DNA from: Picocystis sp. L7
Taxonomy: Eukaryota; Chlorophyta; Picocystophyceae; Picocystales; Picocystaceae
Direction: 5' to 3'
DNA: 64,000 nt
NCBI GenBank assembly: GCA_020975725.1
Contig: QXJR01000013.1
Span: 434,001-498,000 of the forward strand
How positions within the stretch are numbered: the first letter of the stretch is position 1; the number at the start of each line of letters is the position of its first letter. The position numbers and the translations under genes are program-made. Under the pieces are notes generated by a model, which saw nothing but the letters and a program-made list of their open reading frames with translations, made no database searches and was not told the DNA's origin. Positions 1 to 10,083 of this stretch are shown here, piece by piece.

Positions 1-1837
1 CGATGTAGATGTCTTCGAGTTCCCCATCGTCTCGTTCCTCGTTTCCTGGATCCACCTCGTCGTTTGCGTTCGCGTCCGGTTCCGTGGCTTGGACGGATCG
101 TTCGGACCCTTCGAACAGTTTTTCCGTCCCTTGTTCTGTCTTGAGGCTCGTTTCGCCTGCTCCGAGTCCTCTGGCACCGAGGAGTGTCTTCCAGTCCGCT
201 TTTTGCGCGTGGATCGGACCCGCACGTTCCTTTCCGCGGTACGTTCTCCACCTTCCCTTGGCGTCTCGTTGGAGGTGCCCCGTTCTCTCCCTCCACGTGC
301 CGTTCTGGCCGTGCTTCGCGTTGCATCTGATCCTTCTGTTCGTTTTCGTGCATTCTTACGGTCAGTCCTTTGTGTTTCCTTGGTCTACTCGCACCCTTCC
401 TTCTTCCTTCGTTCCTTCGTGCTGGTCTTTCGTGTACGGTTGCGTGTCTCGTCCCTGGTCTTCCACCGCTCGTGGGTGCATGACGTGCGTGTCCGTCCGT
501 TCGTCTTCTTCTCCCTTTCCACCTTTCGAAAGTGTTGTCTCCTCTCTTCCTGCTCCGTTCCACGTCCTTGGACAGAAACGTGCACCCACCTTGTCCAACC
601 TGTGGCCGCCAACATCGTCTCCATGCCAACCGAACCAAGTCTGGTCGATCCCAGCCACCTCCCTCTCTGTCCCTCTCTGTCAACCCCTGCTTCCCTCTCT
701 CCCTCTCTGTCCCCCTGCTTCCCTCTCAACCTCTGTCCCTCTCTCCCTCTCAACCTCTCTCCCTCTCTGTCCCTCTGTCCATCTGTCCCCCTGCTTCCCT
801 CTCTCCCTCTCTGTCCGCCTGCTTCCCTCTCAACCCCTCACACCCCTCCCCCACTGGCCCTCTGGGTGTCCCTCGTCTGGCCTCGTCGATGTCCCTTGGG
901 CGGGGTCCACGGGCCGGGTTGCGTCGCTGCCTCCTTCCCGAGGACGTGGATCGAGGCAGGAACCCAGGCGTCGACCGACGCATCCGTTCCTGCCTCGAGG
1001 TGGAGGGCTGGATTGCGGGTTTCCTGCCGTGCAATGTGCGGCACGCGAGGAAGGGGTGGTCAGGGCAGGGATGCAACGGGACGAGGACCTGGACGGATCG
1101 ATCCCACGCACGAGGTAGAGGATTGGGAGGAAAGATGGATGCATCGTCGGGAGAAGCGCCCCGTCGCCCGAGAAACGTGAACGAAAGGTCCATCGTGCGG
1201 GATGCCCACGTCCTTCTCGACGAGGTGGACGGCGTTTGGCGCAGGTCGCCACCCAGCACGGGTACACCGATCCGCGTTGGTTGGGAAGGGATCCTTCCCG
1301 TGCGTCGCGTTTGCTCTCCGGGTTCCTTGCCGAATTACGACGGTTCCATCCGCGTGGGAACGGGACGTCGGCTCGCAGGTCCCCATCGCTCGTCTCGTTT
1401 GCGCGCAGGATCTGGTGGGACGAAACCACCGCCAGGTCCGATCCCACGTGGTCCGATCCCACCTACATCGTTGGATTCGTGCACCGCACCCGAAGAGGAT
1501 CCGCCCCTCCCCCTCCCTCCCCTTCCTCGTCGGTCCGTTCGGGGTCGGGTTGGGGAAGGGACGTCGATCTCGCTCGTCCGATCGTGTGGTCCACATCCGT
1601 CCTTCTATCCACCCTTCCCTTTCCCTTTTGGAAGAGAGAGGGGTGGGGGTTGGATCGCACCCGATCCTCGGATCCTCCCCTGGCCTGGGCATCCATCCGT
1701 TCGGGTCCGTGGGTTCGATCGGAAGGACAGACCCGAAAGGGGTCCCGATAGAACCCTTGGCTACGATCCCTTTCCTCGGTGGAGTTGGGGATGGAAAAGG
1801 GAAAGGGGAAGGGAACAGGTCGTGGTGGTTGGCGACG
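1..1837. other. gene-poor left end
   Basis: No convincing gene is visible here. Several frames are open on both strands, but the translations are low-complexity and rich in Ser, Pro, Arg and Leu, with no domain I recognise. The stretch includes a C/T-rich repeat block (listed separately). The right part probably holds the promoter and 5' leader of the NUMOD3 gene; an upstream non-coding or transit-peptide exon cannot be excluded. Confidence 0.5.
655..845. repeat. C/T-rich minisatellite
   Basis: The + strand is made almost entirely of variants of CCCTCTCTGTCC and CTGCTTCCCTCTC, repeated irregularly about a dozen times with strong strand asymmetry (pyrimidines on +). A very similar block lies at about 27055-27290. 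It is probably a slippage-prone polypyrimidine minisatellite. Confidence 0.8.
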
Positions 1838-2953
1838 ATGGCCACCACGAGGCCGCACGCGAACGTGGACATGCACGGCGGCGTGGACGGGATCGTGACC
1901 GGAACCAGGAGGGGCAGACCCAAAGGACAACCCGCATGGAACAAAGGAAAGAAACTGAATGAAGCGCACAAGGCCAAGATTGGACAAGCCTTGAAAGACA
2001 AGTGGAAAGAAGAAACGCATCGAGAACGTGTGTCCCAAGCGCTGCGTGGGAACGTGCCGTGGAACAAAGGAAAGCACATGGATCAAGAAACCAAGGATAA
2101 AATGAGACAAGCCAAGCTGGGAACCGTCGCCACGCCCAACGCAAGGAGGAAAATCGCACAAGCCCACCTAGGAAGGGAAGTGTGCTGGGAAACCCGCGAA
2201 AGGATCTCCCAAGCCCTCCAAGGGATACAAAAGACTGATGCACATAAGCGGAAGATTGCCACCACCCAAAGGAAACGAGCTGCAGCCACGCGTGTGCTCA
2301 GGGCCGTCGAAGGGGTGTCCCGGGGAGAAACCACAGAAGCTGGAAGCTCGTCTAGCTTCAGGAGCAATGGGAAGCTCACCAGCAAACAAAAGAAATCCAA
2401 GGCGGAGATTCTCCGTGTGTACAAGTTCCAACTCTCAGAGTACAGGGCGCTGAAAGAAGAACTCGAACCATGGGCTACAGCGTTCCTGGAAAAATATGGT
2501 CGAAAACCGAGGCTTAGCGACGTCGAAGACACACGTATCTCCTGGCTCATCCACAAGTTCAAACAATACATGGTCCTCAAGAACAACTTGTTGACCACCT
2601 TGCCCTCCTTGAGAAATGAGCTGGACGGATCCGAAGAGGCTCAAGAGGGGATGGAGGACAAGCAGCAACGCCATGCTGAAGCCAACCGTACGGGGGAAGG
2701 AAGGTGGGCACAAGCCATCGTGGCCGCGCATGGGTACTCGGAGCAAAAGAAGAAGGATCAAAACAAAGAGAACGAAAACAACCCAGATTCGAAAGCACAC
2801 ATCACCAGCAAGACGCTGCTTTCGGCTACGAATCCCAGGGGGGTCCAAGCAGTGAATGCCGCCATCGAGTATCGCAGGAAAAGAGCTGCAGAACTGGCAG
2901 GAAAAGCCAAGACGGCTGCAGAAGCTGCACGTAACATTACTCCAACACAATAA
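1838..2953 (+). CDS. NUMOD3-repeat DNA-binding-like protein
   Basis: Encodes 371 residues from the ATG at 1838. Residues about 22-130 carry an Arg/Lys-rich entry (GTRRGRPKG, AT-hook-like) followed by repeats of the NUMOD3 type: WNKGKKLNEAHKAKIGQALK near 34 and WNKGKHMDQETKDKMRQAKLG near 75, then a weaker third copy ending ISQALQG. NUMOD3 is a small helix-turn modular DNA-binding motif best known from homing endonucleases, and plant nuclear genes also carry it. No GIY-YIG or HNH nuclease domain is present, so a DNA-binding or nucleoid role is inferred, not shown. The rest is basic, helical and low-complexity, ending in an Ala/Lys-rich tail. The frame stays open upstream to 1202, but that part looks like leader sequence. 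An upstream transit-peptide exon is possible. Confidence 0.75.
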   Translation: MATTRPHANVDMHGGVDGIVTGTRRGRPKGQPAWNKGKKLNEAHKAKIGQALKDKWKEETHRERVSQALRGNVPWNKGKHMDQETKDKMRQAKLGTVATPNARRKIAQAHLGREVCWETRERISQALQGIQKTDAHKRKIATTQRKRAAATRVLRAVEGVSRGETTEAGSSSSFRSNGKLTSKQKKSKAEILRVYKFQLSEYRALKEELEPWATAFLEKYGRKPRLSDVEDTRISWLIHKFKQYMVLKNNLLTTLPSLRNELDGSEEAQEGMEDKQQRHAEANRTGEGRWAQAIVAAHGYSEQKKKDQNKENENNPDSKAHITSKTLLSATNPRGVQAVNAAIEYRRKRAAELAGKAKTAAEAARNITPTQ

Positions 2954-3286
2954 CTTATGGCACTCAAAGATGACGTGCACGATCGTTTGTTTTTTTGCCA
3001 CTGCAGGGCGTGACTTGACAACGCTTTAACATGATTTGCTACAATTTTGTGTGGCCTCTGATTGAATGTATCGACTCTAGTTCAGGACAAAACCGTTTCC
3101 CCTTCCCACCTCTTGCAGTGGAGGCTGGTGCCAATGCCAACTGTATCATTGCAAGAAGGATCCAACGACCCGCATCAGCAGGCTCCACATGGGAGGCTAG
3201 TAAAGTAGAGCTAGACCATGGAACCCGTGCATTTGTCCGGCAACGTACATCCCCTTGCTTGCAAGATCCAGACATGTGGCATCCGT
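2954..3286. other. convergent intergenic spacer
   Basis: A 333-base gap between two genes that end towards each other. It is more AT-rich than the flanking coding DNA and should hold both 3' untranslated regions. No gene or structured RNA was recognised. Confidence 0.5.
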
Positions 3287-4078
3287 TTATTTTTTGCCCA
3301 CCACAAAAACCCCTGGTTCGCCGACGGTTTTGGGATTCGGAATGTAGCCTGGATGTGTCCCCGTTGTTGCAAGCACTGCCTTGAATCCCGCCCTTTCCAC
3401 TGCACCTGCCAGGGCTCGAACGGATTGACAATGCAAGATTTCGAACAGGGCAGGTTGCATTGGATGCTTCGAAGGATCTCGTATGGCATTCGCAGTTATG
3501 AAGAGGCCTTCGTCATCACCAGGCCATCTTTCACCGGCGGCCTCTCTTTTCGCGAACTTGGCATGCCAGGATTGGAAGTATTCTTCGTCCATGTCCCAAA
3601 AATGCAAATCTCCCGAAGCGGCGTTGATGGCGATGTGAGCCCCCGGCACCATCTTTCGATGCAGCCATTCCAAGGACTTTTCGATTTCCCAGCCGTGTAG
3701 AAAGTGCACCACTTCCGAGAGGAGGACGCTCGAAAAGGGTCCATCGAGTTCTTTTGGAAACTCGTCCGGCAAACGTGCGAAGCCGACTCTGAGTTGTCCG
3801 GTTTCGATTTCCTTCGCAAATTTCCTTTTGATTTCGTCCAGATGTCGATGATCGCAGTCGAGTGCCACCACACGTATGCCTTTGGCCAAGGCCTGTCCCA
3901 CGTTCATCCCGTACGCGGCTCCAATATCCACGATGGGATGCACACCGTCGTACGCTTCGATCCACTGCTCGAAAAGCGGGCTTGCGGTGGTCAGTTCCAC
4001 TCCTTTCCGATTCTTCGTCAACGTGAGTCCATTCACTTTCACCAGACCATTCGCTGGTTCAACCTTCTCCGCTTCCAT
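3287..4078 (-). CDS. SAM-dependent class I methyltransferase
   Basis: Encodes 263 residues in the main exon. A Rossmann methyltransferase core is visible: motif I VDIGAAYGMNVGQAL near residue 50, an acidic residue ending strand 2 in VVALDCDHRHL, and a motif IV-like SSVLLSEVVHFLHGWE followed by LEWLHRKMVPGAHIAI. These features place it in the SAM-binding class I fold; the substrate is unknown. An arginine-rich upstream reading frame (4141-4267) begins MASITVPICVLRASRR and looks like an organelle transit peptide. It would join in phase through a 60-nt intron (4081-4140). That intron has CTGAG instead of the CTGAC box seen in other introns here, so I keep the ATG at 4078 as the safe start. It converges on the NUMOD3 gene. 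Confidence 0.82.
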   Translation of the reverse strand: MEAEKVEPANGLVKVNGLTLTKNRKGVELTTASPLFEQWIEAYDGVHPIVDIGAAYGMNVGQALAKGIRVVALDCDHRHLDEIKRKFAKEIETGQLRVGFARLPDEFPKELDGPFSSVLLSEVVHFLHGWEIEKSLEWLHRKMVPGAHIAINAASGDLHFWDMDEEYFQSWHAKFAKREAAGERWPGDDEGLFITANAIRDPSKHPMQPALFEILHCQSVRALAGAVERAGFKAVLATTGTHPGYIPNPKTVGEPGVFVVGKK

Positions 4079-4267
4079 CTCTGCTCAGACCGCTCTCCGG
4101 CTGCGCGATCCAAAAGACGGTTCCAAGATTCTTCCCTGACCTGTGAAATCCAGCTCTGCCTTGGAAACGCTGTGTCGAATGCCTGCTTCGATCCGCTTCC
4201 TTCGGCGAATGCGCGCCAATCTTCTGGAAGCTCGAAGCACGCAGATGGGAACGGTTATCGATGCCAT

Positions 4268-4987
4268 AACTATGTAAATGGTTATCGATACGGTTATCTG
4301 GGTACGGATCTGGTGGGTGGGTCGACCTCGTACCCGACGACCGTCCTCTGCGAGACAAGTCCGAACGGATCGGTCTCTTGGGTTCCGGATTTGGGAGATC
4401 TCGAGATGGGGGTCCGTGCCCGATTCCGAGGCTCCCCGGGCAGGACTGGAACGGAAGGTCGACCGGTCTCCCTTCGGCCGCCTTTGGAACCACCCTGCAC
4501 CGTCGGATAAAATATCTCACGCCCCGATCGGCATCCATCGCCGTCCATTCGGTCCACCCGATCGGGGACCGAACGGCGACCCGTGTCGCTCGGTCGTGGA
4601 TTTCCATTGGTGGATGTTTCCAATCACACGCATTTCGGACCTTCTCATTGGCTGTTTCGATCTTCCCGCCCTCCGGTCCCGTCCCTGTGCCACCCGTCCA
4701 CGTCAGCAGCGACGTCCTCCCTGTCCTTCCCGCCCGTTCCAGCTGTCCCTTCCCTTTCCCCCGGGTACAGACCCCGATCTCCTTCGGATCAACACCCACG
4801 TTTGATCGGGACAGTTGGAACGAACCATCCCTTCCAACCGCCCAATCGAACGGTAGGAAGGAACCGGGCTGCGTGCTCAACTTCGACACGCGCCTCCGCG
4901 TGCACGCCACGGCGTCTGCGCCTCCTCGGCGCAGGCGTGCGAGCGAGAAACGAGGTCGAAAAGGAAGACCTGGACCGAGTCGATCCC
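4268..4987. other. divergent upstream region of methyltransferase and FLZ genes
   Basis: This is the spacer between two divergent genes. It contains repeated ATCGATACGG/TTATCGAT words near 4255-4300. Parts of 4600-4987 may be a 5' exon of the FLZ gene, because all three + frames are partly open, but no exon could be fixed. No other gene was recognised. Confidence 0.4.
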
Positions 4988-5431
4988 ATGCTGCGAAGGG
5001 AACTGGAGCGATACGAGGCGAGGGAAAAACGGAAACTGATTCTAGCGAACCAGAATCAGTCAGCACCGGCTCGTCGTTCCTCGGTCGAGGTCCATTTCTT
5101 CCACGACTGTGAGTGTGGGCACTGCGGGTACCCGCTGAACGAGGTGGGAGCGGCCATCTTCATGTACAAGGACATGGCACTCTGCTCGGAGCTCTGCCGG
5201 TGGAAGATGCTGTCGAAGGATGCCGTGCAACACCTCGCAGGTAGGGAGGCGAAGCACACGGCTACAGGTACCGCCATCCGATCAAGCAAAATCAGAGAAC
5301 CAAGGCAGATCAATGTCAAGAGCTTGGTAGTACCGTACAACCCGGCTCCACCCTTGCATTCCACGCCCATTAGTCCCACGGAGATGAGGTACTGTCCCAT
5401 TACGCAGTCCTTGGTAGGCATACATTATTAA
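4988..5431 (+). CDS. FLZ-type zinc finger protein
   Basis: Encodes 147 residues from the internal ATG at 4988; the frame is open further upstream, so the N terminus is uncertain. Residues 37-75 match the FLZ (DUF581) finger of plants: HFFHDC, then C43-x2-C46, a 19-residue spacer containing IFMYKD, and C66-x3-C70 followed by RW (CSELCR). The spacing and the I-F-M-Y and C-S-x-x-C-R signatures are those of the family. In plants FLZ proteins bind the energy sensor kinase SnRK1 and act as adaptors. The basic region RRELERYEAREKRK precedes the finger, and the tail is unremarkable. Family assignment rests on the motif alone. A partner kinase is inferred from plants and is not encoded here. Confidence 0.72.
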   Translation: MLRRELERYEAREKRKLILANQNQSAPARRSSVEVHFFHDCECGHCGYPLNEVGAAIFMYKDMALCSELCRWKMLSKDAVQHLAGREAKHTATGTAIRSSKIREPRQINVKSLVVPYNPAPPLHSTPISPTEMRYCPITQSLVGIHY

Positions 5432-5879
5432 CGGCACGAATTCGATGGCAGCTGGAACGTCAGTTTTCTTGAAGGGTTTGCAGATCCTCAGTTAGAGTTA
5501 TACGGAAAGTGGGGCAGAAACACCGGCATCAACGTCACCCTGCATTGTGCACTTCTGCAGTTTTCTCGAAGCGTTGTTGCACTCAGCTCTCTCGTGCTCA
5601 TGTTTTGCATTTTCGATCGTGGTCTGATCTTGTCCCATCTTCTTCCACGGCACAGGCATTAATAAATCGGGTAATCTTTCGATTGCACGTGTTCGATCTC
5701 CACCTTCCACGGGTATACGAGCTCCACAGCAGACGGTGCTGTGATTCGTTCTCCCCAGCCTCCATGGTCATCCCATGAGTTAACCTCCTGTGCCCCCCTT
5801 CTTCAGAGTTGGATCGCGAAAAGGGGGGCATTGAAACGGATCCGGATCACGACGGGAACTGCACGTCTTCGACGAAGCG
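5432..5879. other. spacer with promoter of the LTO1 gene
   Basis: This spacer holds the 3' region of the FLZ gene and the promoter of the next gene. The only notable element is GTTAAC at 5779-5784, followed by CTCC, about 100 bases before the LTO1 ATG. It is one member of the recurrent TTAAC motif. Confidence 0.45.
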
Positions 5880-6974
5880 ATGGCGACGACCGGCATGGCT
5901 ATGGCGACGCCAGGAAGGCGGATTGGATTCCACACGGGTTTCAGAAGGACGAACAGGAAATTTGGCAGCAGCAGGAAGGCATGGATGCGAGCTGGAACGA
6001 ATCCGACCGCGGATGAAGACGAGGTGAGACCACCAAAGCCGGACGTTGGTAACAAGAGTGCGTTCGCACGTGCTGCATCCGTCGTCGCAGCAGCCGGCAC
6101 GTTGGAATGCGCCTATCTTTCTGCGGTATCGTGGACAAACGCCACCTCCGGCGTGGCGTGCTCGACAGGAGGTTCCTGTGCCTCGGTGCTCACCAGTGAG
6201 TACGCCAAGCTGCTCGGACTGCCACTGCCTGTCTACGGTGCCCTGGGATATGCTGCAATTGCTTTTATGGCCTGGAAACTGGCAACCAAAACCGAGGATG
6301 ATGCTACATGGAGAAACGTCACCTTAAATGCAGCTTGGATGCTGGCAGGAGGATCCCTCTGGCTCATGGTCCTGCTGCACGGGATCATGAAACAAGACTG
6401 CGACTGGTGCCATGCTTCCGCTCTGCTCTCCTTCACAATTACAGCATTGGTCACCGCATCCGTACCAGCAGCAATCAGGAAGGAACGTGCAAAAGAAGTA
6501 CTAATGTTTGCCGCTTCATCGGTCATAGGACTCGCTGTGGTGCAACTAGGACCTGATCTACTCAAGGACAGAACCCAAGCCCAAGCCTTTGATTTACCCT
6601 ATGCAGAAGCTGTTGTGCACGAAGAGTCTAGCGAAAGGGCTCAAGTGTTGGCAAGTCGATTGAGGGCTGCGGGGGCCAAAATGTATGGAGCATTCTGGTG
6701 TGGGCACTGCTACGAACAGAAGGAAAGTTTTGGGAAGCAAGCAGCTCAGGTGCTGCCCTACGTAGAATGCTACCCAGATGGGTTTCGGAGAGGATTTGGC
6801 AATGGGGAAAACGAAAGCGGGAAGAAGGACACACCACCTGCCAAAGCCTGCCTGGATGCTCATATTGATGGCTTTCCCACTTGGGTGGTTGGCGAAGAGC
6901 ATCTCGAAGGAGAGCAAACGTTCGAACAGCTGGAGAAAGCACTGGACAAAGTGGAAAAGGGAAGCTCCCAGTAA
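5880..6974 (+). CDS. LTO1: VKOR-thioredoxin fusion, LTO1-type thiol oxidoreductase
   Basis: Encodes 364 residues. The basic N terminus (RRIGFHTGFRRTNRKFG) reads as a plastid transit peptide. Residues about 60-230 form a four-to-five-helix VKOR domain with the loop pair C94/C100 and the redox CDWC motif (C174, C177) at the end of a membrane helix. Residues about 250-364 form a thioredoxin-like domain with WCGHC (C274, C277) and the extra pair C297/C324 seen in plant LTO1. In plants and cyanobacteria this fusion makes disulfides in the thylakoid lumen and supports photosystem II assembly. Length, domain order and cysteine pattern agree with that family. The gene is intronless and faces the convergent ELP4 gene. 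Confidence 0.93.
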   Translation: MATTGMAMATPGRRIGFHTGFRRTNRKFGSSRKAWMRAGTNPTADEDEVRPPKPDVGNKSAFARAASVVAAAGTLECAYLSAVSWTNATSGVACSTGGSCASVLTSEYAKLLGLPLPVYGALGYAAIAFMAWKLATKTEDDATWRNVTLNAAWMLAGGSLWLMVLLHGIMKQDCDWCHASALLSFTITALVTASVPAAIRKERAKEVLMFAASSVIGLAVVQLGPDLLKDRTQAQAFDLPYAEAVVHEESSERAQVLASRLRAAGAKMYGAFWCGHCYEQKESFGKQAAQVLPYVECYPDGFRRGFGNGENESGKKDTPPAKACLDAHIDGFPTWVVGEEHLEGEQTFEQLEKALDKVEKGSSQ

Positions 6975-7628
6975 CGGCTAGTGGGAGGAGGAGGAGGAGG
7001 GCGGAACAAGGGCAGGGTCAACAAGAGCATCAAGGTGCACGAGATGGACATTAAAATTTTGGCTTCAGGCGTTTGAAGCAGCTGGGTCCGTTCATGTATT
7101 GTTGGGAAGAAGCTTGTCTTCTGTGTTTCCTGTTCCTCTGAAGTTCATGCGCATGATTTCCTGACCAGAAGTTCAGCGATCAACACAGCGGTTGCTGGGA
7201 TCGGAACAATTTGCAAGGATTTGCGAAATAAGTGGAAGTGTGTCGCATGGAAAGATACCATGCAGTCGTTTCACCTGCCACTGCAACCGAAAACGCCTTG
7301 CATATACCAAGCAATTTTGTTACGGCACTGTGCATGCTCGTGCAGAAGCGCTCTGAGAAAAGTGGTGCTTTATCACTAATGGCACTCCGTTGTACCAACA
7401 GTATAAGATAGGCTGCAGTAGTCGATCTTTGAGAACTGGTTTGATGAAGAGATGGTAATTAATTCTGCTCAGCCATGTTTTATTCGTTAATTCAAGCTCG
7501 ACTGTCTTCATTCCCAATGCCTCTTGAACCATCCACGATCCTGGTAACATTAGTACAAGGACGGGATGACCAGATTTGATTTCTGGATTGCAGCGCCCAA
7601 CCTAAGAGGTACCGTGATAAGTGTTCGT
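6975..7628. other. convergent spacer
   Basis: A 654-base AT-richer spacer between two converging genes (LTO1 and ELP4). It begins with a short GGA-rich run near 6984-7000. It should contain both 3' untranslated regions. No further gene was recognised. Confidence 0.45.
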
Positions 7629-9044
7629 TCAAAATTCAAGTGTACTTGGTGATGCTGCGGGTCCTCCACACAGCAGTTGTGCTACACCTTGGTCCTTATT
7701 CTCCGTAGTTTGTGCATCTTCTGGAGGTAGGGAGAGCTCTTCCACAACTATTTTGTGACGTTTGTTGCGTACAAGATATGTTTGCCCAATGGGTGGGGCA
7801 GCTACTGGTCCAAGAGATCCCATAACTGGAAGTGTGATGACCCGCAGCAGATTTGTGCAGCTCGTTGGGTCAGGTAAAGACTTATAAAATCCTTTATCCC
7901 CAGTAAGTGGATCCAGGGCCACAACCGCATCAGCAAAGTGGCGGACTTTCATAGAAAAATTATCACTACACAGACCAAGAGATGCAGCAACATAGATTGT
8001 ACAATTCGTGACCTGTGCTATGTGACGTAGAGTCAGCATGGCATCCAACATATTTTCTTCTTCTTTCCTCTCCTCGTTGTCTCCAAACAGCAAAGTCCAT
8101 TCGTGGGAACCAAGCCCTTCAAGCACAATGCGTTTCACATCCGAGGGCGCCAAGACGCGCTCTGGACCAGAGGGTGTCCCTTCAGAACAATGATTATCTT
8201 TGACAAGGGGGGTACGCTCAGCATTGCTTTGGCTAGCTATCTTCTTTTTCACGAATGCGTCTGCCAAGGACATCTTGCCGAATCTCTTGAAGCTCGTTTT
8301 AGCGCTTGGAACATCCGTATATTCCGCATCTCCGGAAATGCTGGTACGTTGTGGACAGTCTTGTTGGTCTCTTCTCCTTTCATGATTCCACTCAGGGATT
8401 TGATGCTGAGTCAGAGGCTCGGTGGTCACTTCCACGCGTTTGTGTGCAAACTCCCGGCACGTTTCGAGTACGCCTTGTATTCCACTGAGCGCTTCCATGT
8501 GATAAACCTCCAGCATTCCTCCATTGGTTTGGATGGCTTCCTCGTCCATGCGTTTTCTAAGATCGAAGCGGTGGCACCACTCTCGTGCGGCTCCTTTTAG
8601 GGCAGCTTCGTGTCCTGACCTCCCACCGGTACGCCTGGGCTTTGTTTTCACTTTGTTTGCACCACCTTCAATCGCAGCTTGTGAGTCCTCTTCGGATCTC
8701 AGGTATCTCCTGTACTGCCATGCGATGCGCAAGGACTCCACTTTATCCTTTCCTTCGTTTATTTCCTGCTCCGATCGTGCTCCTGTCTCTTTCGTGGCCA
8801 GTGCAGGCAGCTTGGTGGTGGTCTGCATGGCATCTTTTCTGGCTGTGAACCAGGCGCAGCTATGTCCACAGGCCACTCCTTCTGCCAGGAACAGCCTCAT
8901 CAACGCATGAGGTGCACCTTTCTGGTGCGTGGAATCCACAACCATGATGGCACCACGTGGCAATCCACCTCCCAGGAGTGCATCCAAGGTGCCATGTCCG
9001 GTGGACACCAACGTTTGGCCGTGCAGTCCAGCTCGTGTGCCCAT
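7629..9044 (-). CDS. ELP4: Elongator complex protein 4
   Basis: Encodes 471 residues from the ATG at 9044, chosen because MGTRAGLHG leads directly into the conserved start of the domain; the frame upstream is low-complexity. Family marks are STGHGTLDALLGGGLPRGAIMVV near residue 15, LAEGVACGHSCAWF, LRIAWQYRRYL and the CHRFDLRKRM block. ELP4 (PAXNEB) is a RecA-fold subunit of the Elp456 ring of Elongator, which helps modify wobble uridines in tRNA. As in the family, the P-loop position is degenerate (GGGLPRGA), so it is not expected to be a typical ATPase. The upstream region carries the pair GTTAAC-N6-GTTAAC at 9217-9234. Confidence 0.9.
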   Translation of the reverse strand: MGTRAGLHGQTLVSTGHGTLDALLGGGLPRGAIMVVDSTHQKGAPHALMRLFLAEGVACGHSCAWFTARKDAMQTTTKLPALATKETGARSEQEINEGKDKVESLRIAWQYRRYLRSEEDSQAAIEGGANKVKTKPRRTGGRSGHEAALKGAAREWCHRFDLRKRMDEEAIQTNGGMLEVYHMEALSGIQGVLETCREFAHKRVEVTTEPLTQHQIPEWNHERRRDQQDCPQRTSISGDAEYTDVPSAKTSFKRFGKMSLADAFVKKKIASQSNAERTPLVKDNHCSEGTPSGPERVLAPSDVKRIVLEGLGSHEWTLLFGDNEERKEEENMLDAMLTLRHIAQVTNCTIYVAASLGLCSDNFSMKVRHFADAVVALDPLTGDKGFYKSLPDPTSCTNLLRVITLPVMGSLGPVAAPPIGQTYLVRNKRHKIVVEELSLPPEDAQTTENKDQGVAQLLCGGPAASPSTLEF

Positions 9045-10083
9045 CCTTTCTCTACGATCGACCACCGGTGCCGCTCTTCCCACCCACCTCCGAATGCACC
9101 TTTCTGCGTCTTCAGACCACCGATGGAGATCGTCGGAAGGAAGAGATGCGATGCAATCGCGATGGAGAGGTGCGCGCGACGCGTCGGATGGCGGTCGACG
9201 AACTGGGAGGAGCGAGGTTAACCCTCGAGTTAACTTCCGAGGGGACACCGTGGTGGTGGGCCATGTGTGCACTTGGAACGTGTGTGGGATGTGGAGAAGG
9301 CCAGGTGAAACGAACACGCGCCACGAGGGATGGCCACAACGGTGCGGTGGTAGGGACACGCGTGGGAAGGTGAAGGGAGGAAAGAGAGGCGTGTTTGGAG
9401 AAGCAGAGATTCGATGCGAGGTGCCATGGTGTGGGCATGGAGCGAGTGGAAAACAAAAGCACACGTGCATTCATGGCATTCGCATGTGTGAGGACCACCA
9501 TGGTGAAACCTTTACTCGTCGGATTCGTTCCGTGGAGATTGTTTTTGAACGTGGTCCACCCCGCGTAAGGGTCTCTAATGGAGATTGTATGACAATGGGA
9601 CGCGACCCCGACCATCGCGCGCAAGCGAGAGATGGGACAAGCTCGTCGATCCACGATGACGTTCGACCTAGTCCCAAACACAGTGGAACGCACGAGAACA
9701 CGAAGCGCTCGAGAGGGTAGCAGAGCGAGCGAGAGGTAGGGTGCGTGCGCTTGTGTATAGAGATAGAGTACGTGTGCGAGTGAATGGATGCGTCGAGAGA
9801 GAGAGTACGTGTGCGAGTGAATGGATGTGTCGAGATAAAGTACGTTTGCGAGTGAATGGATGTGTAGAGAGTAGAGGGAGGTTGTGTGTAGAGACGACGC
9901 CCGTGGTGTGTTTGTGTGCATCGAGAGCGAGAGAGAGAGGGTGGAGGCACTGTGTGGGGAGGGGTAGGTAGGTAGGTAGGGCAGTTGGGCGAGATCGAGT
10001 GGGATTGGGGGGTGGGGAGGACCAGATGGAGTTGGTTGGAAAGCGGGGTGGGTGGATCCACGAGAATACGAGACGATTCCAAC
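9045..10083. other. divergent promoter region between ELP4 and the thioredoxin-PUB gene
   Basis: A 1-kb region between two divergent genes. It contains paired GTTAAC elements (9217-9222 and 9229-9234) about 175-190 bases before the ELP4 ATG, a minisatellite at about 9765-9872 and a GGTA repeat near 9963-9980. Long open frames on the minus strand are rich in Ser, His and Leu and resemble no protein, so I do not call a gene. Confidence 0.5.
9765..9872. repeat. tandem minisatellite, about 35-40 bp unit
   Basis: Three successive copies are visible, each built around GTACGT(G/T)TGCGAGTGAATGGATG followed by (C/T)GTCGAGA or TGTAGAGA. The copies differ by a few bases and the repeat sits in the promoter region of the thioredoxin-PUB gene. 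Confidence 0.8.

Noticed and set aside
9-1962. Long open frames of 360-480 codons on + near the left end
   Set aside because: Translations are Ser/Pro/Leu-rich low-complexity over a C/T repeat, overlap each other in all frames, and show no domain.
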